From Petrocella atlantisensis (lineage in GTDB: Bacteria > Bacillota > Clostridia > Lachnospirales > Vallitaleaceae), in assembly GCF_900538275.1 (NCBI RefSeq), contig NZ_LR130778.1:930001-994000 (forward strand): 64,000 bases of DNA. The letters are read 5' to 3'. Position numbers and translations under genes: made by a program. Position 1 is the stretch's first letter. Each line of letters opens with the position of its first letter. The notes under the pieces are model-generated. The model was not told where the DNA came from, made no database searches, and worked only from the letters and a program-made list of their open reading frames with translations. Of this stretch, positions 26,655 through 35,938 are shown one piece after another.

Positions 26655-26683
26655 ATCGTATAATAGGTTCTAAGGTTTGTCAA
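26655..26683 (-). promoter_or_regulatory. Promoter of the valine T-box transcript
   Basis: TTGACA (26678-26683) and TACGAT (26655-26660), 17-bp spacer, starting directly after the stop codon of the last gene of the Hsp70 cluster. Confidence 0.75.
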
Positions 26684-26690
26684 GTCAAAC

Positions 26691-27851
26691 TTACTTTTCT
26701 TTACCTTTCTCATGGCTCACGTGGCTCTTATAGTTGGTTAGTACAAGATTCATCATGCCACTTTCTCGTTCTGCTTTTTGAAGGTTAAGATATAATTCTT
26801 CCTTTTTTATGATATATTTTTCTAATAACATTTTCCTACCTTTTTCGGTAGCAAAATAATCCATATGATCCAGAATAAAGTCCACTTCATTAATGCCGTT
26901 TTTTTCTAATAAATCTTCAATATCAGACATCATAGCGGCTATACTATTGCTGATATTCTTATACTGCCTTTCTGCATGCATACGGTTTTTATAGTTTTCC
27001 CATCTCAGTTCTAACATTTCGCTGCTGTCAATTCTATATTTTTTACATTGATAATCAATAACACTTTGATTGTTGATGTATTTGATTTTTGTCTTGTTGG
27101 TGAGTTCAATGGTACGCTTCATCATTTTTTGATTCTTGCTTATTTCATATACCAGATAACGTCTAAAGATATAAACCCAAACTGTCGCAACAATAATGGC
27201 GACCATACTGATCATCGCTTCCAGTAAAATCGGTTTTTTATTGACAAAGAAAAATATCGTTAAAATAAATGCTGCTAATGCTGTTAGAATCGCAACTGTA
27301 ATAAATGCATTCTTCACAAATTTATAAGCATTTTTTAACCGACTGTTTTGATAAAGAAGTTCACTTTTTTCAGATTCTAGGTAGGCCAAGTCTTGCTTTA
27401 CCATACTTTGGTTTTTTTCATGGCCTTTCATCATATCGATGATTTTGTCCATTTGATCCTCATATTGCTCTAGATAATCAACCGTTCGTAGGCCTTGTCC
27501 ACTTATTTTATCCTTGAATTCACCTTTCTTTACTAAAGTTTCTGAGTATACTTTGCAAAGTTTTTCCAGTTCTGCCTTACCCCTGCCGGACATAAGCTCA
27601 ATACGCTGCATGGCTGTGATTTCATTGATAATTGCTTTATACTTTTCCTTAAGCTTTTCAATATCATCCATGGTTTTTATATAGCGTTGTTGAAGGCTTT
27701 TTGCTATTTCAGGATCTTCATATAACTGGTCAAGATCTATATCAATACCACCAACAACACTTTCTTCAATATGATTTTTTTTGTCCAAATAGAGTCTGAT
27801 CTTGTCAAACAGCTTTAAAAATGGTGTGTATAAGGCTTTTAGTTTATCCAT
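26691..27851 (-). CDS. Coiled-coil membrane protein of the Hsp70 cluster
   Basis: A 386-aa protein with long coiled coils at about 45-185 and 255-375 on either side of two adjacent TM segments (about 187-207 and 215-233, FITVAILTALAAFILTIFFF and ISMVAIIVATVWVYIF). Both helical arms are therefore on the same side, most likely the cytoplasm. It starts 10 bp after the TPR gene, behind AAAGGAGAG, and is the last gene of the eight-gene operon. No family is recognised. A role as membrane anchor for the Hsp70-like proteins is inference from position. Confidence 0.7.
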   Translation of the reverse strand: MDKLKALYTPFLKLFDKIRLYLDKKNHIEESVVGGIDIDLDQLYEDPEIAKSLQQRYIKTMDDIEKLKEKYKAIINEITAMQRIELMSGRGKAELEKLCKVYSETLVKKGEFKDKISGQGLRTVDYLEQYEDQMDKIIDMMKGHEKNQSMVKQDLAYLESEKSELLYQNSRLKNAYKFVKNAFITVAILTALAAFILTIFFFVNKKPILLEAMISMVAIIVATVWVYIFRRYLVYEISKNQKMMKRTIELTNKTKIKYINNQSVIDYQCKKYRIDSSEMLELRWENYKNRMHAERQYKNISNSIAAMMSDIEDLLEKNGINEVDFILDHMDYFATEKGRKMLLEKYIIKKEELYLNLQKAERESGMMNLVLTNYKSHVSHEKGKEK

Positions 27852-27861
27852 GCTCTCTCCT

Positions 27862-29010
27862 TTAGTCGATTGTGTTAAAACGCACTTCTTTCTTCCACTG
27901 ATTAATCATCTCATCAATTTTGTTTTCAAAGCCTTCGTAATTACCCGCTTCTTTAATAATTATTCCTTGAGCGTATAATACGTCTTCACAAAACCGCTCT
28001 TCGTCATGGATTGTATTAATAACACCTATGGCTTTAATAATCTGTCGACAATTCTTATAGTAATTGGAGAGTTCAAGAACGTAAGCTCTTTTATAGTCTG
28101 ATAACCTTATGACTTCATCCATAAGCATAATATACTCTGACCAGTTTTCTAATTTTTTCTCAAGTTGAGCTTTGAGATAACGCTCCAGCAATGTTTCATT
28201 ACACTGTTCCTTAATCCTCCAATTGACCCGGTCTATATCGCCAAGTTCTAAATCTATCCGCACCATATCTACAAGAATATCAGAAGATTGTGTCAACTCA
28301 TATGAACGTTCATATGCTGATAGCGCTTCAATATACTGATTCAGTTTCTCATAAATTTGACCATAATAATACCAGATCTTCGGATGGTCAAAGATATTTA
28401 CAACCTCATCTAAGACCTTCAGCCCTTCCTCATATTGCTCTAATAGGATATGGTATCTAACTTTATTAAGATATATGGAGACATGTTTATCTGATTGAAG
28501 GGCTTTTTCCAAAGATTTTTTTGCCATCTCAAACTCTTCGAAGATCATATAAACAACTGCTATGTTGTTCTCTACACTAGCATCAAAGTGTATACTTTGA
28601 GCTGACTTATACCAATTAAGCGCCTTTTTATAGTGCCCCATACTATAAAACTGATCTGCTTTTTGTTTATACTGCAGATGCTTTGGTCTATTTAGGTGCT
28701 CCATCAATCGTTTTATAAAATCATGGTGATCAAGTTCCTTTGTATAAGGACAAAGATGAAGCATCCCTACCATGATTTCCATGATAGTATCATAGTTATC
28801 ATATAATTTCTCTATTTCTATAACAAGATCTGTTAAACCTAGATCCTTTTTTAACCAACGCATAAAGCTTCTCTCTTCTATGATATCGGTAAATGCTTCT
28901 ACATGATGATACATCCAGTAACAAAACCCTTCAAAACTATAGACGCTTTTTGAAATCGTATGAATGACGAAACCATGTTCCATTCCAATGGGACTTATAC
29001 TTTTATACAT
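27862..29010 (-). CDS. TPR protein of the Hsp70 cluster
   Basis: A 382-aa soluble helical protein. TPR-like repeats lie at about 105-270, including ADQFYSMGHYKKALNWYKSA, VYMIFEEFEMAKKSLEKALQ and YYGQIYEKLNQYIEALSAYE. The N-terminal 100 residues (FEGFCYWMYHHVEAFTDIIE) are a separate helical region. TPR domains often bind Hsp70 tails in eukaryotes, but here the link is only co-location. It follows the Hsp70-vWA gene with a 34-bp gap. Confidence 0.75.
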   Translation of the reverse strand: MYKSISPIGMEHGFVIHTISKSVYSFEGFCYWMYHHVEAFTDIIEERSFMRWLKKDLGLTDLVIEIEKLYDNYDTIMEIMVGMLHLCPYTKELDHHDFIKRLMEHLNRPKHLQYKQKADQFYSMGHYKKALNWYKSAQSIHFDASVENNIAVVYMIFEEFEMAKKSLEKALQSDKHVSIYLNKVRYHILLEQYEEGLKVLDEVVNIFDHPKIWYYYGQIYEKLNQYIEALSAYERSYELTQSSDILVDMVRIDLELGDIDRVNWRIKEQCNETLLERYLKAQLEKKLENWSEYIMLMDEVIRLSDYKRAYVLELSNYYKNCRQIIKAIGVINTIHDEERFCEDVLYAQGIIIKEAGNYEGFENKIDEMINQWKKEVRFNTID

Positions 29011-29044
29011 CTATTATCAAACCCTTTGTTTTACTCATATCGCA

Positions 29045-31132
29045 TCAAGTTGTTTTAACCAAATCCGCTATGGCGTATGCTATTGCATCCAGTATATCCA
29101 TAAAATCATCTTGCATTGAGTAATAACGACCGCCTGTGCGTGTCAGAGGTTCATAGGCTTCAAGACTCTTATAATCTTTTTTTGCTACAACGTATGTGGT
29201 TATTTTTTGGGCAATCAATGCATTCACTACGTCTTCTACCGATTTACCACTTATTGTCGGTATGTGGGGTGGTGCATCTGTAATTAAAATGAAGATGTTT
29301 TTGAAGCCTTCACCATTTTTTAATTTTTTCAACAAGTCTATCCCTGTTTCTAGAGCATCCATAGAAGACTCCGGTATGTCACCACCGCATGTCCTGGGTA
29401 TTTTTGTTACTTTCTTTTGGAATTTGTGTATATCTTTTGTCCATTTGTAGACTTTTGGCTTTTCTTTTTCAAGTAGATCTCCAAAACCAATAAGACCCAG
29501 ATTATAGTCAATTTTTCTGGCTTCAAGAATGTTAGAAAAGGCGATGGCTTTTTCCTTCACCCCGTCAATATAGGTATCCATACTGCCCGTCGTATCCATT
29601 AGAAAAACAATATTAAGACCTTCACCTTCTACTGCAGAATGCTTCTCCACGTCCGGTAACCTAGGCATGGTTTTTTTCCGATCAAAAACACCGGATATTT
29701 CTTTTTCGGTGCTTTTATCTCTTACTGTCACTTCAAAAAGATTATCACTATTAATGGCGTACTTCACTGAAATCCGCGCATCATCGCTAATACCTTCTAG
29801 CATAAGAGATCCTGTGTATTTCTTTTCTTCTTCATGTCCTTCTTCCCATTGAAATACATCCACTCTAACGGTACTAGCCCCAGAGGTGGCACTATAGCCA
29901 TCATCCGTCACTTCAATAGGAATGGTGCTACCCATTGGAATTATCGGTATTAATGATTTTTCTTTGGTCATTATATTGGTGATGGCCTCTGTACCAAAAT
30001 TTTGCCTTGTAATTTGTCCAACCTTCACTTGGCTGTTGGGCAGATGAATCAGATAATTATACAAGGCCGCACCCATAGCGACACTTTTTGCCGGATCTGT
30101 TGCACGATAAGGCTCTTTTATAAAACCTGCCACCATTCTTTTTACCATTGGCACAAGGGTAGAGCCACCGACTAGTATGACTTTTGAAATATCATCGGGT
30201 GTTTGATCCGCTCTTTTCAAAGCTTCATTGATGATATCTTTACTTTTATCAATCATTGGTCGAATTAACGCCTCAAATTCATCCTTTGTTACCTCCAGTG
30301 ATAGGTTCAAAGGCAATCCCTCATGTACCATAAGCGGATAAATCTTTACACTGGCTTTATTGGTGCTGGATAATTTTTTCTTTAGTAATTCTGCTTCTTG
30401 CTTAAGCTTATGGCGTACCCTTGCTGATTCTCTAGCTTCTATATCTTGAATCCGAATCCCTGTCATAACTCTAAATTGTTCAACCATATAATCAACCAGG
30501 ATCTGATCAAAATCATCGCCACCTAAATGCATATCTCCTACATCCGCCAATTCTTGAAAGGTTTCATGGCCATCTAGATCTTTTATCACTTTAAGTACAC
30601 AAGCATCAAAGGTCCCTCCGCCTAAGTCATATACCAGCAAGGTTTGTGCATAGCCTTGTTTATAACCATATTCAATAGCAGACGCTAGGGGTTCCGACAA
30701 CAAGTGTACCTGTTTGAATCCAGCCAGTTCTCCGGCTTTTTTTGTTGCATAAATTTGTCTATCATTGAAATAGGCCGGATGGGTAATAACCACCTCATCA
30801 TAGATTTCTTCGCTTTGCTGTTGGGCAGCTTTTTTTAAATGTTCTAAAAGAATGGCACTAATATCTTCAGGTAGATAGGTTTTTTCTCCGATTTTTGTTG
30901 CGTATGACTCACCCATCTGACGCTTAATGGACAAAATCGTTTCTTCCGGATATATAATGGCACTGTTCTTTGCCTCACTACCAACAATGATTTCATCTTC
31001 TAAAATACATACTGCTGAGGCAAGCACCTCTTCCATACCTTCTATCTTAACAATATTTAACACATCATTTTTGTCATCATAAATAACGGCAACTGAATTT
31101 GTCGTACCAAGGTCAATACCTAAAAATCCCAT
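29045..31132 (-). CDS. Hsp70-like protein fused to a C-terminal vWA domain
   Basis: A 695-aa fusion. The Hsp70 ATPase part (about 1-375) has MGFLGIDLGTTNSVAV, the phosphate-2 motif LLVYDLGGGTFDACVL and the adenosine motif KVILVGGSTLVPMVKRM, all intact. A DnaK-like beta substrate-binding region follows (about 385-490). Residues 506-695 form a vWA domain with a MIDAS of type DxTxS (FLMDTTGSM), Thr in PRTCGGDIPESS and Asp in LITDAPPH. The DnaK helical lid is replaced by the vWA. I start at the ATG at 31130-31132 after AAAGGAG; a longer frame overlaps the upstream gene. An ATP-driven chaperone that engages partners through a metal-dependent vWA is a plausible role, inferred. Confidence 0.88.
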   Translation of the reverse strand: MGFLGIDLGTTNSVAVIYDDKNDVLNIVKIEGMEEVLASAVCILEDEIIVGSEAKNSAIIYPEETILSIKRQMGESYATKIGEKTYLPEDISAILLEHLKKAAQQQSEEIYDEVVITHPAYFNDRQIYATKKAGELAGFKQVHLLSEPLASAIEYGYKQGYAQTLLVYDLGGGTFDACVLKVIKDLDGHETFQELADVGDMHLGGDDFDQILVDYMVEQFRVMTGIRIQDIEARESARVRHKLKQEAELLKKKLSSTNKASVKIYPLMVHEGLPLNLSLEVTKDEFEALIRPMIDKSKDIINEALKRADQTPDDISKVILVGGSTLVPMVKRMVAGFIKEPYRATDPAKSVAMGAALYNYLIHLPNSQVKVGQITRQNFGTEAITNIMTKEKSLIPIIPMGSTIPIEVTDDGYSATSGASTVRVDVFQWEEGHEEEKKYTGSLMLEGISDDARISVKYAINSDNLFEVTVRDKSTEKEISGVFDRKKTMPRLPDVEKHSAVEGEGLNIVFLMDTTGSMDTYIDGVKEKAIAFSNILEARKIDYNLGLIGFGDLLEKEKPKVYKWTKDIHKFQKKVTKIPRTCGGDIPESSMDALETGIDLLKKLKNGEGFKNIFILITDAPPHIPTISGKSVEDVVNALIAQKITTYVVAKKDYKSLEAYEPLTRTGGRYYSMQDDFMDILDAIAYAIADLVKTT

Positions 31133-31145
31133 ATCACTGCTCCTT

Positions 31146-32783
31146 TTAGTTTGCTTGTATGATCTGCATCTCGTTGCGGCTTGGAGAAAACTTTCGGTTA
31201 AAGTCACTTGCTTCATACTCACCGCTGTAGCCCATGTCTTTTACATGACCTTTCACCGTACCACTCATTTCATCAATGGATAATGTTACTTCAAGTCTGG
31301 TTTTGCCCTTTGGTCGTTTTGGTAATCCAAGGATTCTGACGTCACCTATGAGTTTGCAACTTTCTAGTCGATCCTCTTTCTTAATTCTTTCGAGAATCTT
31401 CAGATCAATGCTGGTCATATCATCATCATTGGTGCCGGACAAGGTGAATCTCATGGTTTTTTTTGCAAGTGCATAAGGGGTACCTCTTTTTATCATTGAA
31501 TAGAAATCTTTTTTATCTTTATAATCTATTTCAAATCCAATATCGTGGGGTACGGGTATTTCAAAATGAACTTGTCGATCGGAGGTATGCAGATCTCTAT
31601 GTTTTAGAAGACCTAGCTTCATGGCAGCGTAATAGGTCGCCCCCATAGATATATCAAGTGCCGGTTGTTCCGATACATATACCTTATCTGTATCACCAAA
31701 TATTTCGCCCAGCATTCTTTTTACCCATGGCATTTGTGATGATCCACCTTCTAGCAAAACTCTGTTTATTTCATCCGGTTTTATGGGACCATTATACCCT
31801 TCTTTCAACGTCTGAAGCACCAAGGCTTTTGTCTTTTGTATAAAAGGACTAATAATGTCTTCGAATGCATCTCTTGTCAAATTCTGTACAAAAGGTGGTA
31901 CACAAAATGTATATGGAACTCTATAGTTCATAACGCCTGAGAGACGTTCTTTTGTCTCCCTTGCTCTTTGAGAAAGTTCAGCTACACTTTCAACTGTCAT
32001 TGTCTCTCTTGTCAGCCCTGTCTTTTCTTCCATCCACTTAAGCATCTGTAGATAGAGCAGCTCGTCAATATGGTCACCACCATGATAGGCTTCACCACCT
32101 TCACTGATCACTTTAAGATGAATAGCTTCATCGTTTTTTTCAGCCACACTAAAGACGGTTATGTCCAACGTGCCACCACCAAAATCAAACACCATCACAT
32201 TTTCATTTTTACTTAGATCATGCCTAAAATTATATGCCAATGTACCGGCTTTTGGTTCTTCCATTAAGCCGATGAGCCCATCACTAAGCCCCGCCAATTG
32301 ACATGCTCTAATGGTTGCTTTTTTTGCTGCATCATCAAAATCATAGGGCACCGAAACCACAATCCCTACCAATACCATTTTGGGGTTAAGTCCTCTGACA
32401 TGATCAATTAATGCCTTTAGAATCATAGCTGCGATTTCTTCCGGTAGATAGTCTCGATTGTTCAGCTTTATTTTATCTTTTGAACCCATCTTCCTTTTTA
32501 TGGACATAATGGTGGATTCAGGATAAATTCTAAAGGTTTGAAGAGCTTCTTCACCAATAACCCATTCGCCTTCATGGTCTTCTTCCTGACGATATTGAAC
32601 CACAGAAGGCATCGGTATTTTTCCGAATCCATTGCTAACATCTATGGGTTCCGGCTTACCCGTTCTACTATTCCAGTAACTGGCAACAGAGTTCGTTGTA
32701 CCAAGATCAATACCAATGATATACCAATCTTCTTCCAGTTCTTGGTTGATTCTAATCTGTTCTTTATAATGTTCCCAATTCAT
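31146..32783 (-). CDS. Hsp70-like (DnaK-type) ATPase, second copy
   Basis: A 545-aa Hsp70. The motifs are YIIGIDLGTTNSVASYW near residue 22, MVFDFGGGTLDITVFS near 198 and INRVLLEGGSSQMPWVKRML near 338. All three nucleotide-binding motifs are present, so ATP binding is likely. A beta-type substrate-binding region (about 405-545) ends without the helical lid, and there is no EEVD tail. It starts behind GAGGTG 12 bp after the preceding gene. It differs clearly from housekeeping DnaK (about 610 aa next to grpE and dnaJ). Confidence 0.88.
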   Translation of the reverse strand: MNWEHYKEQIRINQELEEDWYIIGIDLGTTNSVASYWNSRTGKPEPIDVSNGFGKIPMPSVVQYRQEEDHEGEWVIGEEALQTFRIYPESTIMSIKRKMGSKDKIKLNNRDYLPEEIAAMILKALIDHVRGLNPKMVLVGIVVSVPYDFDDAAKKATIRACQLAGLSDGLIGLMEEPKAGTLAYNFRHDLSKNENVMVFDFGGGTLDITVFSVAEKNDEAIHLKVISEGGEAYHGGDHIDELLYLQMLKWMEEKTGLTRETMTVESVAELSQRARETKERLSGVMNYRVPYTFCVPPFVQNLTRDAFEDIISPFIQKTKALVLQTLKEGYNGPIKPDEINRVLLEGGSSQMPWVKRMLGEIFGDTDKVYVSEQPALDISMGATYYAAMKLGLLKHRDLHTSDRQVHFEIPVPHDIGFEIDYKDKKDFYSMIKRGTPYALAKKTMRFTLSGTNDDDMTSIDLKILERIKKEDRLESCKLIGDVRILGLPKRPKGKTRLEVTLSIDEMSGTVKGHVKDMGYSGEYEASDFNRKFSPSRNEMQIIQAN

Positions 32784-32795
32784 ATCACACCTCGT

Positions 32796-34214
32796 CTATA
32801 ATTCATCATAATGCATGGTTGGTATCACGTGCATTTCTTGATCAAATTCTATTTTCAAAGTGACTCGAAATATTGCCGTACTGTATTTGGGTTGTAGCTT
32901 TATAGATGTGACCTGGTCAATTCTATCTTGTGCATCTTTTGAGCATATCTTTAGATATAAATCTTGGTCTCTCACCATGATCAGACCTATAGACGCAAAA
33001 TCCGAGGCATAATAGCTCCCCGACTGGGCCATCCTTAAGAAACGTTCTTCATGATCTTCTTGTATCATGACACCATAATCTTTGTTTAAACGCCCTATAT
33101 GGTGTATTTTCTGCTCTTTTAAAGGCTTTAAGGACCATATCGCAGCTCCTTTTGCTGCCGCATCCAAATCTTCCACTAAGAAACTAAATTTTTTCTCTTG
33201 CAGATGATGCTTAGGCCATAGGGTTCTAAATCCATTTCCCATGACCACAACCTCATAATCTTCATTATGTATTTTAAGTTTTTTTAGCTTTTTTTCAAAC
33301 GCTGATTCTATAGGTTCAAAAACCTTCACTATGTCAGATGCAAGCATCTTGATTTGAAATGGTGGATGGGTGAATTTGTAGGTTATTTTCACATCACTCT
33401 TGCTTTGATAAGCCTTTAGAATGTAAGCATAATATAATTTGCACATATCCTGAATCTGCCTGTATTCTTCTTCATCCAAATCCTTTTTTTTCTTATGTTT
33501 TAAATAGGCTGTCGTTAATAATTTTTCAATATTTTCTAATATAACATAACCGGATAATGCTTTTGATTCAAAGATGAGACTAAGAGTAATATTCTTATCC
33601 AGATGTAGATCATAGATTCTAAACGCTTCATGGCCAAAATCCATGAAATAGCATTGTTTTCGTTCAATCAGATTATAACCTTCTAAGAAAGCAATCATAG
33701 CTTCTGAATTAGAAATCACATAAATCTGAAACTCACGCATTCCTTTCTTTGTTTCTTTAAAAAAGGATATCAGCGCTTCTTTTAATAATTGAGAGGCCTT
33801 ATTATCAACTCTATCCGGCAGGGTAATGGTTAAGCCTTTAATAATGCTATTTGGGTTAACGTTACTCAAATGCTTAAGAAGTTCATTTATATATAGTGTA
33901 ATTAAGGTTTCAGATTCATAAATAACGCCTTCAACATCATAGCTTATTCTCTCTTGAAATGCGCTTAACAAATCTTCCATAAAGATCGTATCTTGACTTG
34001 TTTTCATCATAGCAGCCTCTTCACCAATGAGCCACATGTGCTCTTTGTACAAATAGATCATCTGAGCAGGTACATAGATTTGTCCATAACCACCGGTTCT
34101 ATCCATCATGACCGGTTTTTTTGACCGATGATCTAATACACTCATACTTACGGTGTGGTGCCCAAAATCAATCCCTACATAATAATGGTTTTCTTGAATT
34201 CTACTAAGCTTCAT
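32796..34214 (-). CDS. Degenerate Hsp70/actin-fold protein (DUF5716-like, tentative)
   Basis: A 472-aa protein collinear with the Hsp70 ATPase domain but with altered motifs: YYVGIDFGHHTVSMSV instead of GIDLGTTNS, CYFMDFGHEAFRIYD instead of DLGGGTFD, and VVVMGNGFRTLWPKHH instead of the adenosine motif GGS. A short beta region follows (about 400-470). It probably retains the fold without normal ATP turnover, as in pseudo-ATPases that bind partners. It lies between two canonical Hsp70 genes. The DUF5716 assignment rests on memory of similar Lachnospiraceae loci. Confidence 0.75.
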   Translation of the reverse strand: MKLSRIQENHYYVGIDFGHHTVSMSVLDHRSKKPVMMDRTGGYGQIYVPAQMIYLYKEHMWLIGEEAAMMKTSQDTIFMEDLLSAFQERISYDVEGVIYESETLITLYINELLKHLSNVNPNSIIKGLTITLPDRVDNKASQLLKEALISFFKETKKGMREFQIYVISNSEAMIAFLEGYNLIERKQCYFMDFGHEAFRIYDLHLDKNITLSLIFESKALSGYVILENIEKLLTTAYLKHKKKKDLDEEEYRQIQDMCKLYYAYILKAYQSKSDVKITYKFTHPPFQIKMLASDIVKVFEPIESAFEKKLKKLKIHNEDYEVVVMGNGFRTLWPKHHLQEKKFSFLVEDLDAAAKGAAIWSLKPLKEQKIHHIGRLNKDYGVMIQEDHEERFLRMAQSGSYYASDFASIGLIMVRDQDLYLKICSKDAQDRIDQVTSIKLQPKYSTAIFRVTLKIEFDQEMHVIPTMHYDEL

Positions 34215-34228
34215 TAATAGCCTCCTTG

Positions 34229-35923
34229 TTATTTGGCTGCAATGACCATGGCTCTAAGCAGAATATTGGATTCTAATTGATACCCAACACTTTGGCATTT
34301 GATGATGCTTCCTTTTGTAAATCCTTCCAAAGTCTCGGCCAAAATAGCCTCATGTAACTTCCCCTCAAATGGATCATGCTCATTAGGTTCAATAACTGTA
34401 ATGTGTATTCTCTCCAGTGCATTAATGAAGGCTTTTTGAGCCTCTATCAATAAAACAGACAATGCTTTTACTTGATTACCTTCCAAATCCATAATTTTTT
34501 TTAAAGAATGACGGATCATTTCCTCATACGTTCTTAGCTCAAATAACAGATCATTCTTGAGATAAGTCATATTTTGATGATGAACGGTTGTTTCAATACT
34601 TGCCATTTCCTTTAGATAATGGGTCTGAATCTCTAATAATCTTTCTGTCACACCGTCTATAGCATCTTCTAATAAACCTTCAGCCTTTTCTGCAATCAAC
34701 TGTCGCATGTCAAGAAGCTTTTTATCTTCTATGATACTGACGTCTTTCTTGATCAATTGATATTCTGTATCTTTTTCCTTTAATGTATCGTATTTCATGT
34801 ATATTGTATCACAAATAGCATCACCAATCTTTTGTCCTTCTGATGTTTTATACTTCATATTGAGATTCTGAAGACCTGCGACTAACTTCTCAAAGAGTTC
34901 TAATATGTGACAACTTAGAATCTGATAGTTTGTTGATTCTTTTTTTATTTTCATTAATAAACTTCGATGGGTTTTATATAATTCATCGTACATCAAATGA
35001 ATGAAAGCTTCATGGCTATTCTGGTGATTCTCATCCACATATTTTAGCATCGTATTGACATTGTCTTTATAGATAGACATGTTCTTTTCCATCGCCTGAA
35101 GAATGGTCTCTGGTGATAACAAACCCATCTCACCAACTTCAATCTGCACAACCTTACTCAACTGTTCCTCTTTCATTACTATCTGGTCATAACCTTCAAG
35201 TATAATACTCATAAGTAGCTCAAAAAAATCTATTTCTTGCTGCGTTAGATTTTTTTTACTAAAGTCTTCCACCTTGACCATCATAAGAGATTCCATTATC
35301 TTTTTTTGCTCTAATAAAAGCTTCATATACTTCTTTTTCTCTTCACTATGCCATAAATCATTAAGAATATTTTTAATGATTTCGTTGACCGGTTCCTCCA
35401 TATCTTCAAAAAACGATGATACAAAGTTCTGGATGTATTCCAAGAGTTCTGCTTTGGTTATGTGATTATCAACCGCACATTTTTCATGAAGGAGGTTCAT
35501 TTTCTTACGGTAAGCTTCTTTGATTTTAAGAATACCACCACTGATGATTACCATGCGTTCATAAGCAATAGGGTTATCCTTACCATTTTCAATGCTATAT
35601 ATAGCATTTTCTGCCATTTCTTTGATCCCAATAACAATATCTGTCATTTGCTTATTTTCTAGTTGAATCTCATGTTCGCCTATAAAACGAATACATTTCT
35701 CATACATACTTTTAATATCTTTCATCAAGTAGTATAAGCTTTCAAAGCTTTTTGTTTCATCTTTATTTTTGAGATTTTGATTGATCACTAAAAGCATCCT
35801 TGATGAGATATTCTCAATCTGACTCCTAATAAGATTACAAGTCAAATCTCCAATTGCATGCATTTTCACCCTATATTCAAGTACGATTTTTTCTATCTCA
35901 TTTTCTTTTATAATACGATTCAT
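34229..35923 (-). CDS. Large helical coiled-coil protein of the Hsp70 cluster
   Basis: A 564-aa, almost entirely alpha-helical soluble protein without signal peptide or TM segment. Charged heptad-like stretches run through residues 1-540. The last 50 residues (GSIIKCQSVGYQLESNILLRAMVIAAK) are less charged and predicted sheet-like; their ending on small hydrophobic residues resembles a peptide that an Hsp70 could bind. It starts behind CGGAGG 15 bp after the upstream Hsp70 gene. The family is not recognised; an adaptor or nucleotide-exchange role is possible but unsupported. Confidence 0.65.
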   Translation of the reverse strand: MNRIIKENEIEKIVLEYRVKMHAIGDLTCNLIRSQIENISSRMLLVINQNLKNKDETKSFESLYYLMKDIKSMYEKCIRFIGEHEIQLENKQMTDIVIGIKEMAENAIYSIENGKDNPIAYERMVIISGGILKIKEAYRKKMNLLHEKCAVDNHITKAELLEYIQNFVSSFFEDMEEPVNEIIKNILNDLWHSEEKKKYMKLLLEQKKIMESLMMVKVEDFSKKNLTQQEIDFFELLMSIILEGYDQIVMKEEQLSKVVQIEVGEMGLLSPETILQAMEKNMSIYKDNVNTMLKYVDENHQNSHEAFIHLMYDELYKTHRSLLMKIKKESTNYQILSCHILELFEKLVAGLQNLNMKYKTSEGQKIGDAICDTIYMKYDTLKEKDTEYQLIKKDVSIIEDKKLLDMRQLIAEKAEGLLEDAIDGVTERLLEIQTHYLKEMASIETTVHHQNMTYLKNDLLFELRTYEEMIRHSLKKIMDLEGNQVKALSVLLIEAQKAFINALERIHITVIEPNEHDPFEGKLHEAILAETLEGFTKGSIIKCQSVGYQLESNILLRAMVIAAK

Positions 35924-35938
35924 GTTTGCCTCCGATGA

